Origin: a virus
DNA: 64,000 nucleotides
Direction: 5' to 3' (one strand)
IMG/VR virus record: IMGVR_UViG_3300049629_001818
Span: 46,212-110,211 of that record
In this document: positions 53,604 to 63,200 of the stretch, piece by piece
Position numbering within the stretch: the stretch's first letter is position 1
How the letters are laid out: every line of letters starts with the position of its first letter
Position numbers and translations under genes: made by a program
Notes under the pieces: generated by a model
Database searches by the model: none
Told to the model about the DNA's origin: nothing
What the model saw: the letters and a program-made list of their open reading frames with translations, nothing else

Positions 53604-54261
53604 AATAGATATAATTATCACCTCTAAGGTCGTATGTCTTAAGTTTATGTTCTATAACTAATCTATCCTTATCCCAAGCGATAAGATTTACTACATCACC
53701 ACTTTTCAATGTTATCTTTTTTCCCGACTCTCTACATAAAGCTTCACAATAATCATTTATAAGTTTCCAACTACCGAAATCTGGTTCGAAGAATTTTTTT
53801 ACTGCTTTTATAATTAATCCGGATGTTTTTATTTTCCATTCTTTTGGTTGTAGTAGTGTAGTATCTACAAAAACTTCACTTTCAAAAGTAGGATTTTTAT
53901 CCAGAAGACCATAGATTACACCCCAATACTCTATATCATTTATAACAAACTTCACATAAACGTCATAATTATACTCTTTCTTGATAACTCTCAAAATAGT
54001 CAATGATTGAAGATTTTGATTTTCAAGAGCTACTTGGCTTCTCAAAGAACTTATTTGTGACGAATTAGACAATCCACTCATAATGTTATTGATCCTGACA
54101 AGTGAAGACTGAATAGCGGATTGGTGTCTATCCCAGGCATCTACCGATAACTCTTTGTTTGCAACATTTGGAAGTGGATAAATAGCAGTTTCTGGATTAA
54201 ACCTCTGAAGGTTGAACTCAGTGAACTCTAATATTAAATGAGAATCTCTTCTTTTTTTCAT
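53575..54261 (-). CDS. Hypothetical protein, 228 aa
   Basis: Unrecognised protein with a Lys/Arg-rich start (MKKRRDSHLILEFTEFNLQRF), a helical middle and a strand-rich second half that ends with KLKTYDLRGDNYIYFNWWFE. The TATATATA at 54291 lies 29 nt upstream and may be shared with the divergent glycosyltransferase. Context suggests a virion or tail-associated role. Confidence 0.65.
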   Translation of the reverse strand: MKKRRDSHLILEFTEFNLQRFNPETAIYPLPNVANKELSVDAWDRHQSAIQSSLVRINNIMSGLSNSSQISSLRSQVALENQNLQSLTILRVIKKEYNYDVYVKFVINDIEYWGVIYGLLDKNPTFESEVFVDTTLLQPKEWKIKTSGLIIKAVKKFFEPDFGSWKLINDYCEALCRESGKKITLKSGDVVNLIAWDKDRLVIEHKLKTYDLRGDNYIYFNWWFEKQN

Positions 54262-54290
54262 CTTAAGTTGTAGAACTTATTTGTTTTATG

Positions 54291-54298
54291 TATATATA
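54291..54298. promoter_or_regulatory. TATATATA late-type promoter candidate, divergent region
   Basis: Lies 8 nt before the plus-strand ATG 54307 and 29 nt from the minus-strand ATG ending at 54261. Confidence 0.5.
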
Positions 54299-54306
54299 AA
54301 AAAAAT

Positions 54307-55122
54307 ATGCCAGGTAAAGTTAGCTTTGTATGTACGACCTATAGAAGGTTTCGTTGTGTTGAAAGAATAATAGAACAATTCATATCACAAACTTATCAGA
54401 ACAAGCAACTGATCATATTGAATACAGATGTTGAGAATCCATTAGTATTAGATCATGAGGTTCTGAGTTTAGAATTAGATATTATTCTTATCAACAATTC
54501 GTTTGATTACCAAACAGGTTTAGAATACACAAACAGAGGCCAGATATGTAGAGATGCCGTTAGTCACGCAGATGGAGATTATTTCATGCTTGCTGATGAT
54601 GATGACATTTACCTTCCTTGGCACCTGGATCAGGCGGTCGATGGTATTGAAACTCTAGGAAAAGATGCCTGGAAACCTGCTCAGAGTTTTTTTGCTTTAC
54701 CCGACAAATTAATTCTAGTTCAAAATACACTAGAGGCTTCGGTCATTGTAAAAATGAATAGAATAAAAGAAATAGGTTTTAGAGAAGATAAAACTGGTTA
54801 TGAAGGCCTTAGCTGGTACACCAGATTAAGAGATGAAGGCCAGCTTTGGGAGAATAATCCAAACTATGTTCCATCTTACTGCTTCAATTGGTCCGATCCG
54901 GCCGATATGGCTGGTCATAAGCAATCGGGTAATATCGACAATCCCACAAATTTTGAAGAACATAAATTAGCATCGAATGATGTTCTACACAGACCACTCA
55001 ACAGATGTGGAAGACAGGTCTTGGAAACCTATTACGAGAGATATTACAACTACCTTAGAAAAAATCCTCAACAATTTCATCCACATTACTACACTAAGTT
55101 CGTACTTCCGCACATTCAATAA
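54307..55122 (+). CDS. Family 2-like (GT-A) glycosyltransferase
   Basis: A 271-aa GT-A-fold glycosyltransferase. It opens with KVSFVCTTYRRFRCVERIIE (nucleotide-sugar binding strand), followed by an ADGDYFMLADDDDIYLPWHL block with the metal-binding Asp run at 97-100. The C-terminal part has GYEGLSWYTRLRDEG, where an acceptor-base residue is expected. It may glycosylate virion proteins (the Thr-rich linkers are natural candidates), DNA or host surface polymers. The acceptor is unknown. No membrane segment. Confidence 0.82.
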   Translation: MPGKVSFVCTTYRRFRCVERIIEQFISQTYQNKQLIILNTDVENPLVLDHEVLSLELDIILINNSFDYQTGLEYTNRGQICRDAVSHADGDYFMLADDDDIYLPWHLDQAVDGIETLGKDAWKPAQSFFALPDKLILVQNTLEASVIVKMNRIKEIGFREDKTGYEGLSWYTRLRDEGQLWENNPNYVPSYCFNWSDPADMAGHKQSGNIDNPTNFEEHKLASNDVLHRPLNRCGRQVLETYYERYYNYLRKNPQQFHPHYYTKFVLPHIQ

Positions 55123-55148
55123 GAGTAGAAACACAAAAAGTTTTTTTT

Positions 55149-55156
55149 TATATATA
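55149..55156 (+). promoter_or_regulatory. TATATATA late-type promoter candidate
   Basis: Lies 7 nt before ATG 55164. Confidence 0.5.
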
Positions 55157-55163
55157 CTTTCGT

Positions 55164-55469
55164 ATGACCAGGATAAAAAAGTTCTACGAAACTAGAGAAG
55201 AAATAAATAATGACACGATTCGTGATATACTATCACAAATTAATGATATCATTGAAAAAACAGGAGGTATGAGAGATACTATACAAAACCTTTATAGTTT
55301 ACTTGATAAATTTACCTCAGATTCTGAAGAATCCAACGATCAAATAGACGAATCAAGCATAGAACTTAATGCTACTGATAAAAAACTCGAAGAGGTTGAA
55401 TCTAGTCTAACTTCAGTAACAGAATACTTAAACAACTATATCGAAGACGGTAGAAAATACTTATTTTAA
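55164..55469 (+). CDS. Coiled-coil hypothetical protein, 101 aa
   Basis: Small, mainly helical protein with heptad-like segments (LSQINDIIEKTGGMRDTI..., KKLEEVESSLTSVTEYL). It starts MTRIKKFYETREEIN, close to the shared N-terminal motif. Probably oligomeric. The next gene starts 1 nt after its stop, so they are co-expressed. Confidence 0.65.
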   Translation: MTRIKKFYETREEINNDTIRDILSQINDIIEKTGGMRDTIQNLYSLLDKFTSDSEESNDQIDESSIELNATDKKLEEVESSLTSVTEYLNNYIEDGRKYLF

Positions 55470-55470
55470 T

Positions 55471-56028
55471 ATGATAAACCCAAAACTCTTAGAAAAATTC
55501 TCGATAATTCTATCCACAGACTCAATACTCGAGTGGTGGTCGGATACTTCGAGAGAATTCTACACACTAGACTATCTTAAATTTCATCTCGATCAGATAA
55601 ATGAGGATTATTTCTCCGATCGTATTTCAGAAGAGAAAAGAGATTTCTTGACAGCTCTTTTTGTATTTGAGAATATAGTAACACCACTCCATAAGGTAGA
55701 AGATTTAGAGAACTCAACCCTTTTTCTTGAGAAATATTGTAAAGATACGAAAAACGAAAATTTTATAAAACTTCATAAGTTAGTATCGCACACAACACCC
55801 TTCGGATTACTTGATTTAATATCAATATCTGAAAAATACAAATCAAATATACACAAAGGTAATTTTGAAGAGTTGAAAAAGTGGGAATCAGGATACCTAA
55901 GAGAACACTATAAAGAAGATATCATAAAGTCCAGAATCACCTTTTATCAAAATCTAGTTGATGAACTACCAGAGAATACTTCGGCGATTCTGGAAATTAT
56001 TGATTGGTTGAAAAACTCAGATAATTAG
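55471..56028 (+). CDS. Hypothetical protein, 185 aa
   Basis: Unrecognised, helical soluble protein (PKLLEKFSIILSTDSILEWW...). No catalytic motif. It overlaps the convergent sigma-factor gene by 4 nt. Confidence 0.65.
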   Translation: MINPKLLEKFSIILSTDSILEWWSDTSREFYTLDYLKFHLDQINEDYFSDRISEEKRDFLTALFVFENIVTPLHKVEDLENSTLFLEKYCKDTKNENFIKLHKLVSHTTPFGLLDLISISEKYKSNIHKGNFEELKKWESGYLREHYKEDIIKSRITFYQNLVDELPENTSAILEIIDWLKNSDN

Positions 56029-56645
56029 AAATACGATTTGGTATCTACTTCTTGTTCGAGTTTAGCAAATTCAAACTTTGTTTCTTTCATAAGTATTGCT
56101 CGGCCATTCCTAATCTGAGATTTAATAGTGCTAAGGTTTTTGCCAAGAAGGTCGGCAATATCTTTGTAAGCCATTCTTTTTATTTCACGCATTTCAATAA
56201 CAGTTTTGTAAGGTTCTTTGAGTGAGTTAATTTTTTGAACCATAATCTTAGCTTTCATCTGATGAATTTCTTGTAGCATCGGATCTTCGTGCTCATATTG
56301 GATAAAATCTTTAAGTGTAGTTCCTTCTTCATCGATTTGTGTGTCGATGGAAATTTCTTTTTTGATATTTTTCATATCTTGTAGTATGATATTTCTAGCA
56401 ATAGTAAAAAGCCAGGTGGAGAATTGTGATTTCTCTCTTTCATACTTATCAATCTTTTTAAAAGCAGTCATAAAAGACTCGAAAGTGATGTCTTCTGCTT
56501 TTTGTTGATCTTTACACATCTTATTAGCGTAGTAGATCAATTTTGGGTAATACTTTTTGTAGTAAAAAGAAAAATTATTGCCGGTTCTTTCCTTGAATAG
56601 TTCTTCGTGTTCGTTAAAGCTTGTGATTTCTTCTAATAGTTCCAT
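56025..56645 (-). CDS. ECF-like RNA polymerase sigma factor
   Basis: A 206-aa sigma-70-family factor of ECF layout. Region 2: YYKKYYPKLIYYANKMCKD, then AEDITFESFMTAFKKI and FSTWLFTIARNIILQD. A ~50-aa acidic linker follows. Region 4: SLKEPYKTVIEMREIKRMAY, then KDIADLLGKNLSTIKSQI with a helix-turn-helix and GRAIL. It would direct host core polymerase to phage promoters; the TATATA set is the obvious candidate target, though this is unproven. It overlaps the upstream gene by 13 nt and is transcribed from a host-type promoter, so it can be made early. Confidence 0.9.
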   Translation of the reverse strand: MELLEEITSFNEHEELFKERTGNNFSFYYKKYYPKLIYYANKMCKDQQKAEDITFESFMTAFKKIDKYEREKSQFSTWLFTIARNIILQDMKNIKKEISIDTQIDEEGTTLKDFIQYEHEDPMLQEIHQMKAKIMVQKINSLKEPYKTVIEMREIKRMAYKDIADLLGKNLSTIKSQIRNGRAILMKETKFEFAKLEQEVDTKSYF

Positions 56646-56875
56646 TTTATTTTGTTTAATTTTTGTAGTATTTGTTTTTTAAGTGATAGTCTCATTTCTT
56701 TTGTAGCACCGTGCTCAAAAAATAATCTCGTCTCGTTGTCATCGAGGTAAAGAATCCAGGGTTTGTCATCGATGAAGTTGAGTTCTTCATCTTCATATCC
56801 ACTACCAACAAAATACTTGTCTTTTTGTTCCCGGGTGAGTGACATTTTAGGTATAACTATTCTTGATAAGGTCAT
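56633..56875 (-). CDS. Small hypothetical protein coupled to the sigma factor, 80 aa
   Basis: Starting at ATG 56875 (MTLSRIVIPKMSLTREQ), because the longer TTG-start version beginning at 56920 would include the -7 promoter element. The protein is charged alpha/beta (EELNFIDDKPWILYLDD) and unrecognised. Its end overlaps the sigma-factor start by 13 nt, the kind of coupling seen between a sigma factor and a regulator. An anti-sigma or co-activator role is possible but has no sequence support. Confidence 0.7.
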   Translation of the reverse strand: MTLSRIVIPKMSLTREQKDKYFVGSGYEDEELNFIDDKPWILYLDDNETRLFFEHGATKEMRLSLKKQILQKLNKIKWNY

Positions 56876-56889
56876 CTTGATATTTTTTA

Positions 56890-56921
56890 CAAATGTAAGG
56901 ATTTTTTCTTTGATCGACAAA
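56890..56921 (-). promoter_or_regulatory. Bacteroidetes-type promoter of the sigma-factor operon
   Basis: On the minus strand TTTG (56921-56918), exactly 20 nt, then TACATTTG (56897-56890), ending 14 nt before ATG 56875. It has the same architecture and spacing as the 1511-1542 promoter. Confidence 0.83.
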
Positions 56922-56987
56922 TTATTTAATATTTTTTTTTGAGTAATCTAGCAAAATTATAGAGAATTCCCAGACAACACTATAAAA

Positions 56988-56995
56988 TATATATA
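56988..56995 (+). promoter_or_regulatory. TATATATA late-type promoter candidate
   Basis: Lies 18 nt before ATG 57014. Long-spacing class. Confidence 0.5.
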
Positions 56996-57013
56996 CAAAA
57001 AAAAGTCTCCTTA

Positions 57014-60000
57014 ATGTCTCTTCAAAGTTCTTATCAATCAATAGCTGAACAAATAGTTGTGTTCAATAACAATATCGTTGAACTACTTTCAAAATTGAAT
57101 AGTTTAACAACTTCACCAGATCCTTCAGTGAATGTTGAAGTAACAGATAACGCAGGTGTTCAGAGAGTATATTCACTGCCATCTTTCAGTTTTTTATCTA
57201 GTGAGATTTCTAGGTTGAACAATAATATTAATGCAATATACGGGTTAGATGGTTCAGGTTCGCTAGTTCAACCATCAAATAATTCTAGTTTCAGAAAAAT
57301 AGTAGCGGTTGAGATTAACAAAGAACCAGTGGATATTACTAATCTAAACTCTGTTTCTAACTTTTCATCGAGTAAAAATTGGTTTTTTGATGGGTTACTG
57401 AACCCACAACTTTTTGTAACATTCGATCTAGACGGAAAAATAGATGATGTGGTCGATAGGTGTCTTGTAAGGAGATATATTATATCTTTTGAAAAGACAG
57501 CTAGTGGAACACTATCAAACAATGGGCAACTTGCTTTGAATTCTTTTAATCTAAATTTCAGACAGAAAACAGATATTACACAAGAGAATTTACTAAATTG
57601 GATGTTGACAACACCAGGTGTGATGAACCCAACTAAACCAGAATACGATGAACAAGTTTTCGATCTTGAACCAAATTTTCTTCTTTATGACGGAATTTTC
57701 ACAGTAATCAAAGCAGAGGAGGATGTCTTGAATAAAAGAATTTGGTATCATCTGAATACTTTAGATTATACTAATGTTGAAACTTCTGCGGTACTTCAAC
57801 TCTCAATAGGAGACGAGTTAATTGTAAATTTAGCAGGATCCTCTACCAAATACAAAATATTAGAAGTTTCTCTTCTACAATCTAATCCAAGAATTCGGGT
57901 AGAAAGATCTCAAGGTTTCGATCCTGTTCCAATCGGGTTCAACTCACTAAAGATACACTCACCTATTAGATATACAAAGAGATTAAGAGTTAGTATAGGA
58001 TATGATGAGAGATGTGTTGTTTTCACTAAAGCTATAAATGGTTCAAATGGTATACAATCGAAAAATTGGTCTTTAGGTTCAGGCTTCTGGACAAATGATC
58101 TTATTCTCTCGTCTAGTGATAATTTTAACGGAACTCCTTTTGAAACCTTTTATAGTGGTCAGGTGTATGACTATGGTAAAGTATTGACAGATTTGGTTGC
58201 TAAAAAAATACCAAATCAGTTTTCTGCGGCTCTACCTTCGCCACCCGAGCTTTCATCTAGAAATTTTCAAGTAGTTCAAATAAATACACATTTAACTAAC
58301 CAAATTGATTCTGCAGCACTAAAAAATATTTATTCCCAGAATAAATCTTTACAATCTGAAATAGATCAACTCTCAAAAGCAATTCTAGAGAAAACAACAC
58401 AACTACAAGTAACTAGATTTTCTACACCATCCGACAGAGAGCAGTGGCAAAATGAGATTGACCGTTTAGTAAGCCTGAAAGAAACAAAAACTCAATTATT
58501 TAGATCCAATTTAGACCAAATAACCACTATTACAAATACTCTTAAAAATAAGGATAGTGCTAAGTATAGAGTAAGGGGTTTTTGGCCACTACCTCAACCA
58601 GTTATTGTTAGAGGTACACTTCCCCAGGAAGTCGTTCAATTTAGAGTTCAATATAGATATCTTAGTAATGACGGTAGCGAAAGTCCAGTTCAACTATTCA
58701 AATTATCATCATCTTCAACAGGTGTTGGAACAGTCAGAGGAGTCTTTTCGAATTGGACAGAATACAAAACCGATGTTCGTAAAAGAGTTTATAATTCTTC
58801 AAATGGTGAATATACTTGGCAGGTAGAAGATGTTTCCGATGCTGATACACCAAATATCAATCAATTGGATATTCCGATACAACCCAACGAAAGAGTAGAA
58901 TTTAGAATAAAATCAATAAGTGAAGTTGGGTGGCCCGAATCTCCTGTTGAATCTGAATGGTCTCAACCTCTAACTATAAATTTTCCAGAAGATCTTTCAA
59001 CACTAGTAGTAGAATCGGACTTCCTTCTTAAAGAAGCGACCAAAGATGAACTTAAAGTAAATATTCTAGATGAATTTTCATCAAGAGGCGTCGACACACA
59101 CTTAGCGGATACTGTGGTCGCAAACGATAAGACATTCTTACACAAAAGTGAGAATATTCTTTCTGGATTCAGAGATGATAATGGTATAGCAATAGATTTG
59201 TATTCATACCTCCAAAGTTTAGAAAACAAAATAAAAAATCTAGAGTCACTCATAAGTAGAACTAGAAGCCAACTAAGTGTTGTTCTATATAGAAATAACG
59301 AAGAATTTATTGTAGGTAATGGTTCCGATCTAGTTTTCAATATTGAGTGTGAGGATTATGCACTACCATTTACTGGTGCCAGTCTAGCAAGTAGTTCGTC
59401 TATACCAACTGGAAGGGTCTACGCTAATAATATTTATGTTATCAAAGATTTCCTTCTTCAATTTAAAAATACTTCAGCCGATAGTCCACTTGGTATTTTA
59501 TCTTCGAAAGAATATCTGAGTGGAGATATCTACGATAGCAGGGTTCCCCAGGTCATTTGGGTGAATGATCAAGATGAACTTTTATTTTCCAACCTGAAAG
59601 GGGTATCAAATACACAACTAGATTATCAATATTTATGGTCGGTAAATTATAACTCTTTAACTCAAAACTTACAAGCTACAAAACTCTCTGATAATATAGG
59701 AAATGATTTCTTGACAGTTGGAAATAATTCATTAACAAATGTTTTAAGTTCAAATGAATTCAACTTGGGTTATAGTGAGAATGCTTTACTTAACTTTGTT
59801 GGTGACAACAACTCTCTATTCGATCCACAAAAATGGATTGATCAAACAGAGACAGTTGCTTCAGAAACAAAACTTTTAACAACATGTCATCCTTCGATCT
59901 CTCGTTTAGAAAACCTTGTTGAATCGAATGCTAAAAAAATCAAAGAAATAACCTCAAATAGTTCTGATTGGATTAATATATCACTACCAATTTATTTCAA

Positions 60001-60202
60001 ATTGAATTCTTTAGATAATGTTACCAAAACAGGAGAAAATTACGAATGGATCAATCTCAACAATTCTACAAGAACAGTTAAACACACTAAAAAAATCAAA
60101 TTTCATTTAGAAACTAATCAAGATACAAGACCCTTTGTATTTACAGTAACATTCAATTTGAACAGAAATAAAGTAGTTGTTAGAGGTGGTGGGAATATTT
60201 AA
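57014..60202 (+). CDS. Large virion protein with fibronectin-III-like domain (1062 aa)
   Basis: A 1062-aa protein. It opens with a helical coiled coil (QSIAEQIVVFNNNIVELLSKL), then beta-rich domains. Around residues ~435-515 is a long coiled coil (KSLQSEIDQLSKAILEKTTQ). Residues ~530-660 resemble a fibronectin type III module (VQFRVQYRYLSNDGSE..., RVEFRIKSISEVGWPES). Another coiled coil lies near 740. It ends in strands. The architecture fits a long tail-fibre or baseplate protein. It is followed by the last giant gene after 55 nt. Confidence 0.68.
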   Translation: MSLQSSYQSIAEQIVVFNNNIVELLSKLNSLTTSPDPSVNVEVTDNAGVQRVYSLPSFSFLSSEISRLNNNINAIYGLDGSGSLVQPSNNSSFRKIVAVEINKEPVDITNLNSVSNFSSSKNWFFDGLLNPQLFVTFDLDGKIDDVVDRCLVRRYIISFEKTASGTLSNNGQLALNSFNLNFRQKTDITQENLLNWMLTTPGVMNPTKPEYDEQVFDLEPNFLLYDGIFTVIKAEEDVLNKRIWYHLNTLDYTNVETSAVLQLSIGDELIVNLAGSSTKYKILEVSLLQSNPRIRVERSQGFDPVPIGFNSLKIHSPIRYTKRLRVSIGYDERCVVFTKAINGSNGIQSKNWSLGSGFWTNDLILSSSDNFNGTPFETFYSGQVYDYGKVLTDLVAKKIPNQFSAALPSPPELSSRNFQVVQINTHLTNQIDSAALKNIYSQNKSLQSEIDQLSKAILEKTTQLQVTRFSTPSDREQWQNEIDRLVSLKETKTQLFRSNLDQITTITNTLKNKDSAKYRVRGFWPLPQPVIVRGTLPQEVVQFRVQYRYLSNDGSESPVQLFKLSSSSTGVGTVRGVFSNWTEYKTDVRKRVYNSSNGEYTWQVEDVSDADTPNINQLDIPIQPNERVEFRIKSISEVGWPESPVESEWSQPLTINFPEDLSTLVVESDFLLKEATKDELKVNILDEFSSRGVDTHLADTVVANDKTFLHKSENILSGFRDDNGIAIDLYSYLQSLENKIKNLESLISRTRSQLSVVLYRNNEEFIVGNGSDLVFNIECEDYALPFTGASLASSSSIPTGRVYANNIYVIKDFLLQFKNTSADSPLGILSSKEYLSGDIYDSRVPQVIWVNDQDELLFSNLKGVSNTQLDYQYLWSVNYNSLTQNLQATKLSDNIGNDFLTVGNNSLTNVLSSNEFNLGYSENALLNFVGDNNSLFDPQKWIDQTETVASETKLLTTCHPSISRLENLVESNAKKIKEITSNSSDWINISLPIYFKLNSLDNVTKTGENYEWINLNNSTRTVKHTKKIKFHLETNQDTRPFVFTVTFNLNRNKVVVRGGGNI

Positions 60203-60236
60203 TTGATATCGTTCCTAGATGACAACCTTCACTATT

Positions 60237-60244
60237 TATATATA
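60237..60244 (+). promoter_or_regulatory. TATATATA late-type promoter candidate
   Basis: Lies 13 nt before ATG 60258. Confidence 0.5.
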
Positions 60245-60257
60245 AACGAAGGTAAAA

Positions 60258-63200
60258 ATGAAAAGTTTCTCCCTTTTAAGAACAAATGTTGGTCTTAGTG
60301 CTAATGTTAAAATCGTCGTAGATTCTGAATCAAAGATATCTTTAGATTCGATAGATTCGGATCCGATACTTTCCAGTTCTAGCTTCAAGAAGAGGCCCGT
60401 TTCACCATCAGATTATATAGGTGAAATTTACGCAACTTATTTCAGGAGTTTCCCAAAAGAATTAATTTTCAAGATCAAATTTGATGGTGATAAAAGTTTG
60501 ATGTTTCAAAACTTTGAAAATCAAATTGACTCTTTGTATTTTAGTGGTTCATCAAATATAGGTAATAATAAAGATTACTTAGAAGAATTCGAGTTCTTTT
60601 CTCCGTTATGGATTGAAAGAAACGGTATCCCAAAGTGTTTTGTTATATTTAGAGTCGATGATCCAGGTTTAGTTGAAATAACAAGAAATAATTTTCGAGA
60701 ACAGATTTTAGATAAATTGAAGTTTGTAAAGTGTTTTGATCTAAAAGGTAACAATTCTATATCAGAATGGTTAAAGAAGAATTATGAAGATAATGACCAG
60801 TTTCCAACGTCGAGTCTTTGGATAGATTTCAGAGATTCTGAATTTTCTTATTGGACTGGTATAGATCTTTCAACTGGTTTATTTACCACAAAGTCTTCTA
60901 TACTCAATAGTTTTCTTTCTAATGAGCAAACATATTTCGATTTTCAGAAAATGGTTTTTGAAGGGTGGGCCAACTCAGGAATTATCCATCCTAACATTCT
61001 AAATTTGAGTTTTCTGTTTGATGATGAGCCAGCTACAAAGAATACACTTCGTAGATGGACTCTCAACCGGTATTATGGTTTTTATTTTGAAGACATCGAA
61101 GAAGTGAAAGGGATAAGTTTTTACCAACCGCAAAATTTGTCACCAAACATATTAATTGATGAAAATAATTTTCTTACCTCAACTAGTTCATCATCTCCAT
61201 TTCTTGAGGAGTGGCGGATAAGAGATTACACATGGATTCAAATACGAGGTGATTTTTATAAAGTGGAAAGAGTTATTTCAAATGAAATTCAGAACTGGAA
61301 AATTATTGCGGCGACTTCCTTTTCAGGTTTAACATCAAGTAGTTTAAATACGAATATCTGGACTGTTAACACAAATAATGAATTGAAACTACGAAATACC
61401 GAGTATCCATGTGACCCACAATTACCAGAACAAAACATTAATATTGATAATTTCTCATCAGTCGATATATGGGGTATCAGTATTGACGATTCTTTCTATA
61501 GAATCCATAAAAATTCTAGCGGTTCCTATTATATTATATCTGATGGTGGATTTAGATTCACAAATGATATAATGGAGTATTATATAAATTTTCCAGAAGA
61601 GTCAGGCATAACCAAGATCGATCTTTTAGATGAAAATGGAAAACCAAAAATATTCAAAATATACAAGTTCAAATTTCTCGATATAAAGGATTTCGATATC
61701 GATGTTATAGATACTGTCTATTCTAGATACCAATACGAATTTGAAAGTTCCCTCAATATTAAAACTGATGAGCCCAAATTCTATCTTAGGGATTTTAAAG
61801 ACAAGTCGAACCCGAAAGATTTTGAGAGGTTCAATCTATCAAACGAAATTACCTATCTACCCTCTTCTTCTGAATACACATCTAATTTGGAGACATTTAA
61901 GATCGACGGGGCAGATCTCACCGATATTTGGAGAAAGAATCCAATCTTCTTGAAGTGGGGATGGAAGAACTCTCAAAACACAAACGATTATCCATATCTT
62001 CTAAACAATTCCTTGTTATCTGATGAGTTTAATAGGAGTCCTAATAGTTTTAACTCAATCGTAACGAGAAGTGACCGAAACTTAGATTATTTCTATACCA
62101 TAAATGCCGACGGACATTCATATTCTTTTCATAGTTTGCATGTCTCGGATTCAGATAGGAATTTTTATTTTGATATTGGAAGCTATTTTTCTTCATCTTC
62201 GGACTATTTTGTAGATTTTTTCGGAAAAACGTTCAGTTTCAATCTAATAAATGTTCAGGGATCGAGGAAATGGTCTAAATTCAACACAGGTAGGAGTGAT
62301 ATTCCAAATCTTACCCTCTTTCAAGGAATCAAATTCGCTCTTTCTAAAGTTGATTCAATAGATGTGAGTGGTCAATCAATACAAACCTTGAATCTGTTAA
62401 ATGATAATTATTTTGATGATTGGAAATTTTCAATATTACTAGATAGCTCCGAATTCAGATTTTTTACAGTAGAACAATGTCTCTTGCCTTGTTTCGCACA
62501 ACAGTCTAGAAAAGTAATTAAGATCCCATCTTATATTGTTCCTGCCGATATTCTGAGTGCTACTTATGGTTTCATAAAAGGACATTTTGACTATTGGAAA
62601 ATAATAAAAGAATCAGAGATTAAATCCGAGAATTTCACATACTCGGGAGAACTTATACCAAATATTTGTAATTACACATATCCTTACAGGTATACAGCAG
62701 AAATATGTGGGAATACATCGACTAACACTTATAGTATACTGATACCTGGGTATATAAGTGCCTCTGGATGGGGTTTCACACAAGGTGGTTTCTGCTGGCA
62801 ATATAGTAACCCAACTATACCAGAACTTGATTGTTTGGGTGTGACTACTATAGGAGAAACATATAGTCTGGCATCGAATTTCTGTCAATTCTGTCAGGAT
62901 AATAATATAGGACAATATCAAACAACAACAACTACAACAACTTATCCATCCATGAACGTGTTCGGATACACACCATTCACTCTATCTACTACTACTACTT
63001 CGACCACAACGATTCCATCAACACCTACACCAACAATTACTGACACTCCTACCGAAACACCAACTCAAACACCAACACAGACACCTACTGAAACACCTAC
63101 ACCAACAAATACCGAAACACCGGGTGCGTCACCACCTGAAACCCCAACTGAAACACCTACACCAACAAATACTCAGACTCCAACTGAAACACCTACAAAT

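Noticed and set aside
56633-56920. Longer 95-aa start (TTG 56920) for the gene upstream of the sigma factor
   Set aside because: It would place the -7 promoter element TACATTTG inside the coding region; ATG 56875 fits the promoter better.
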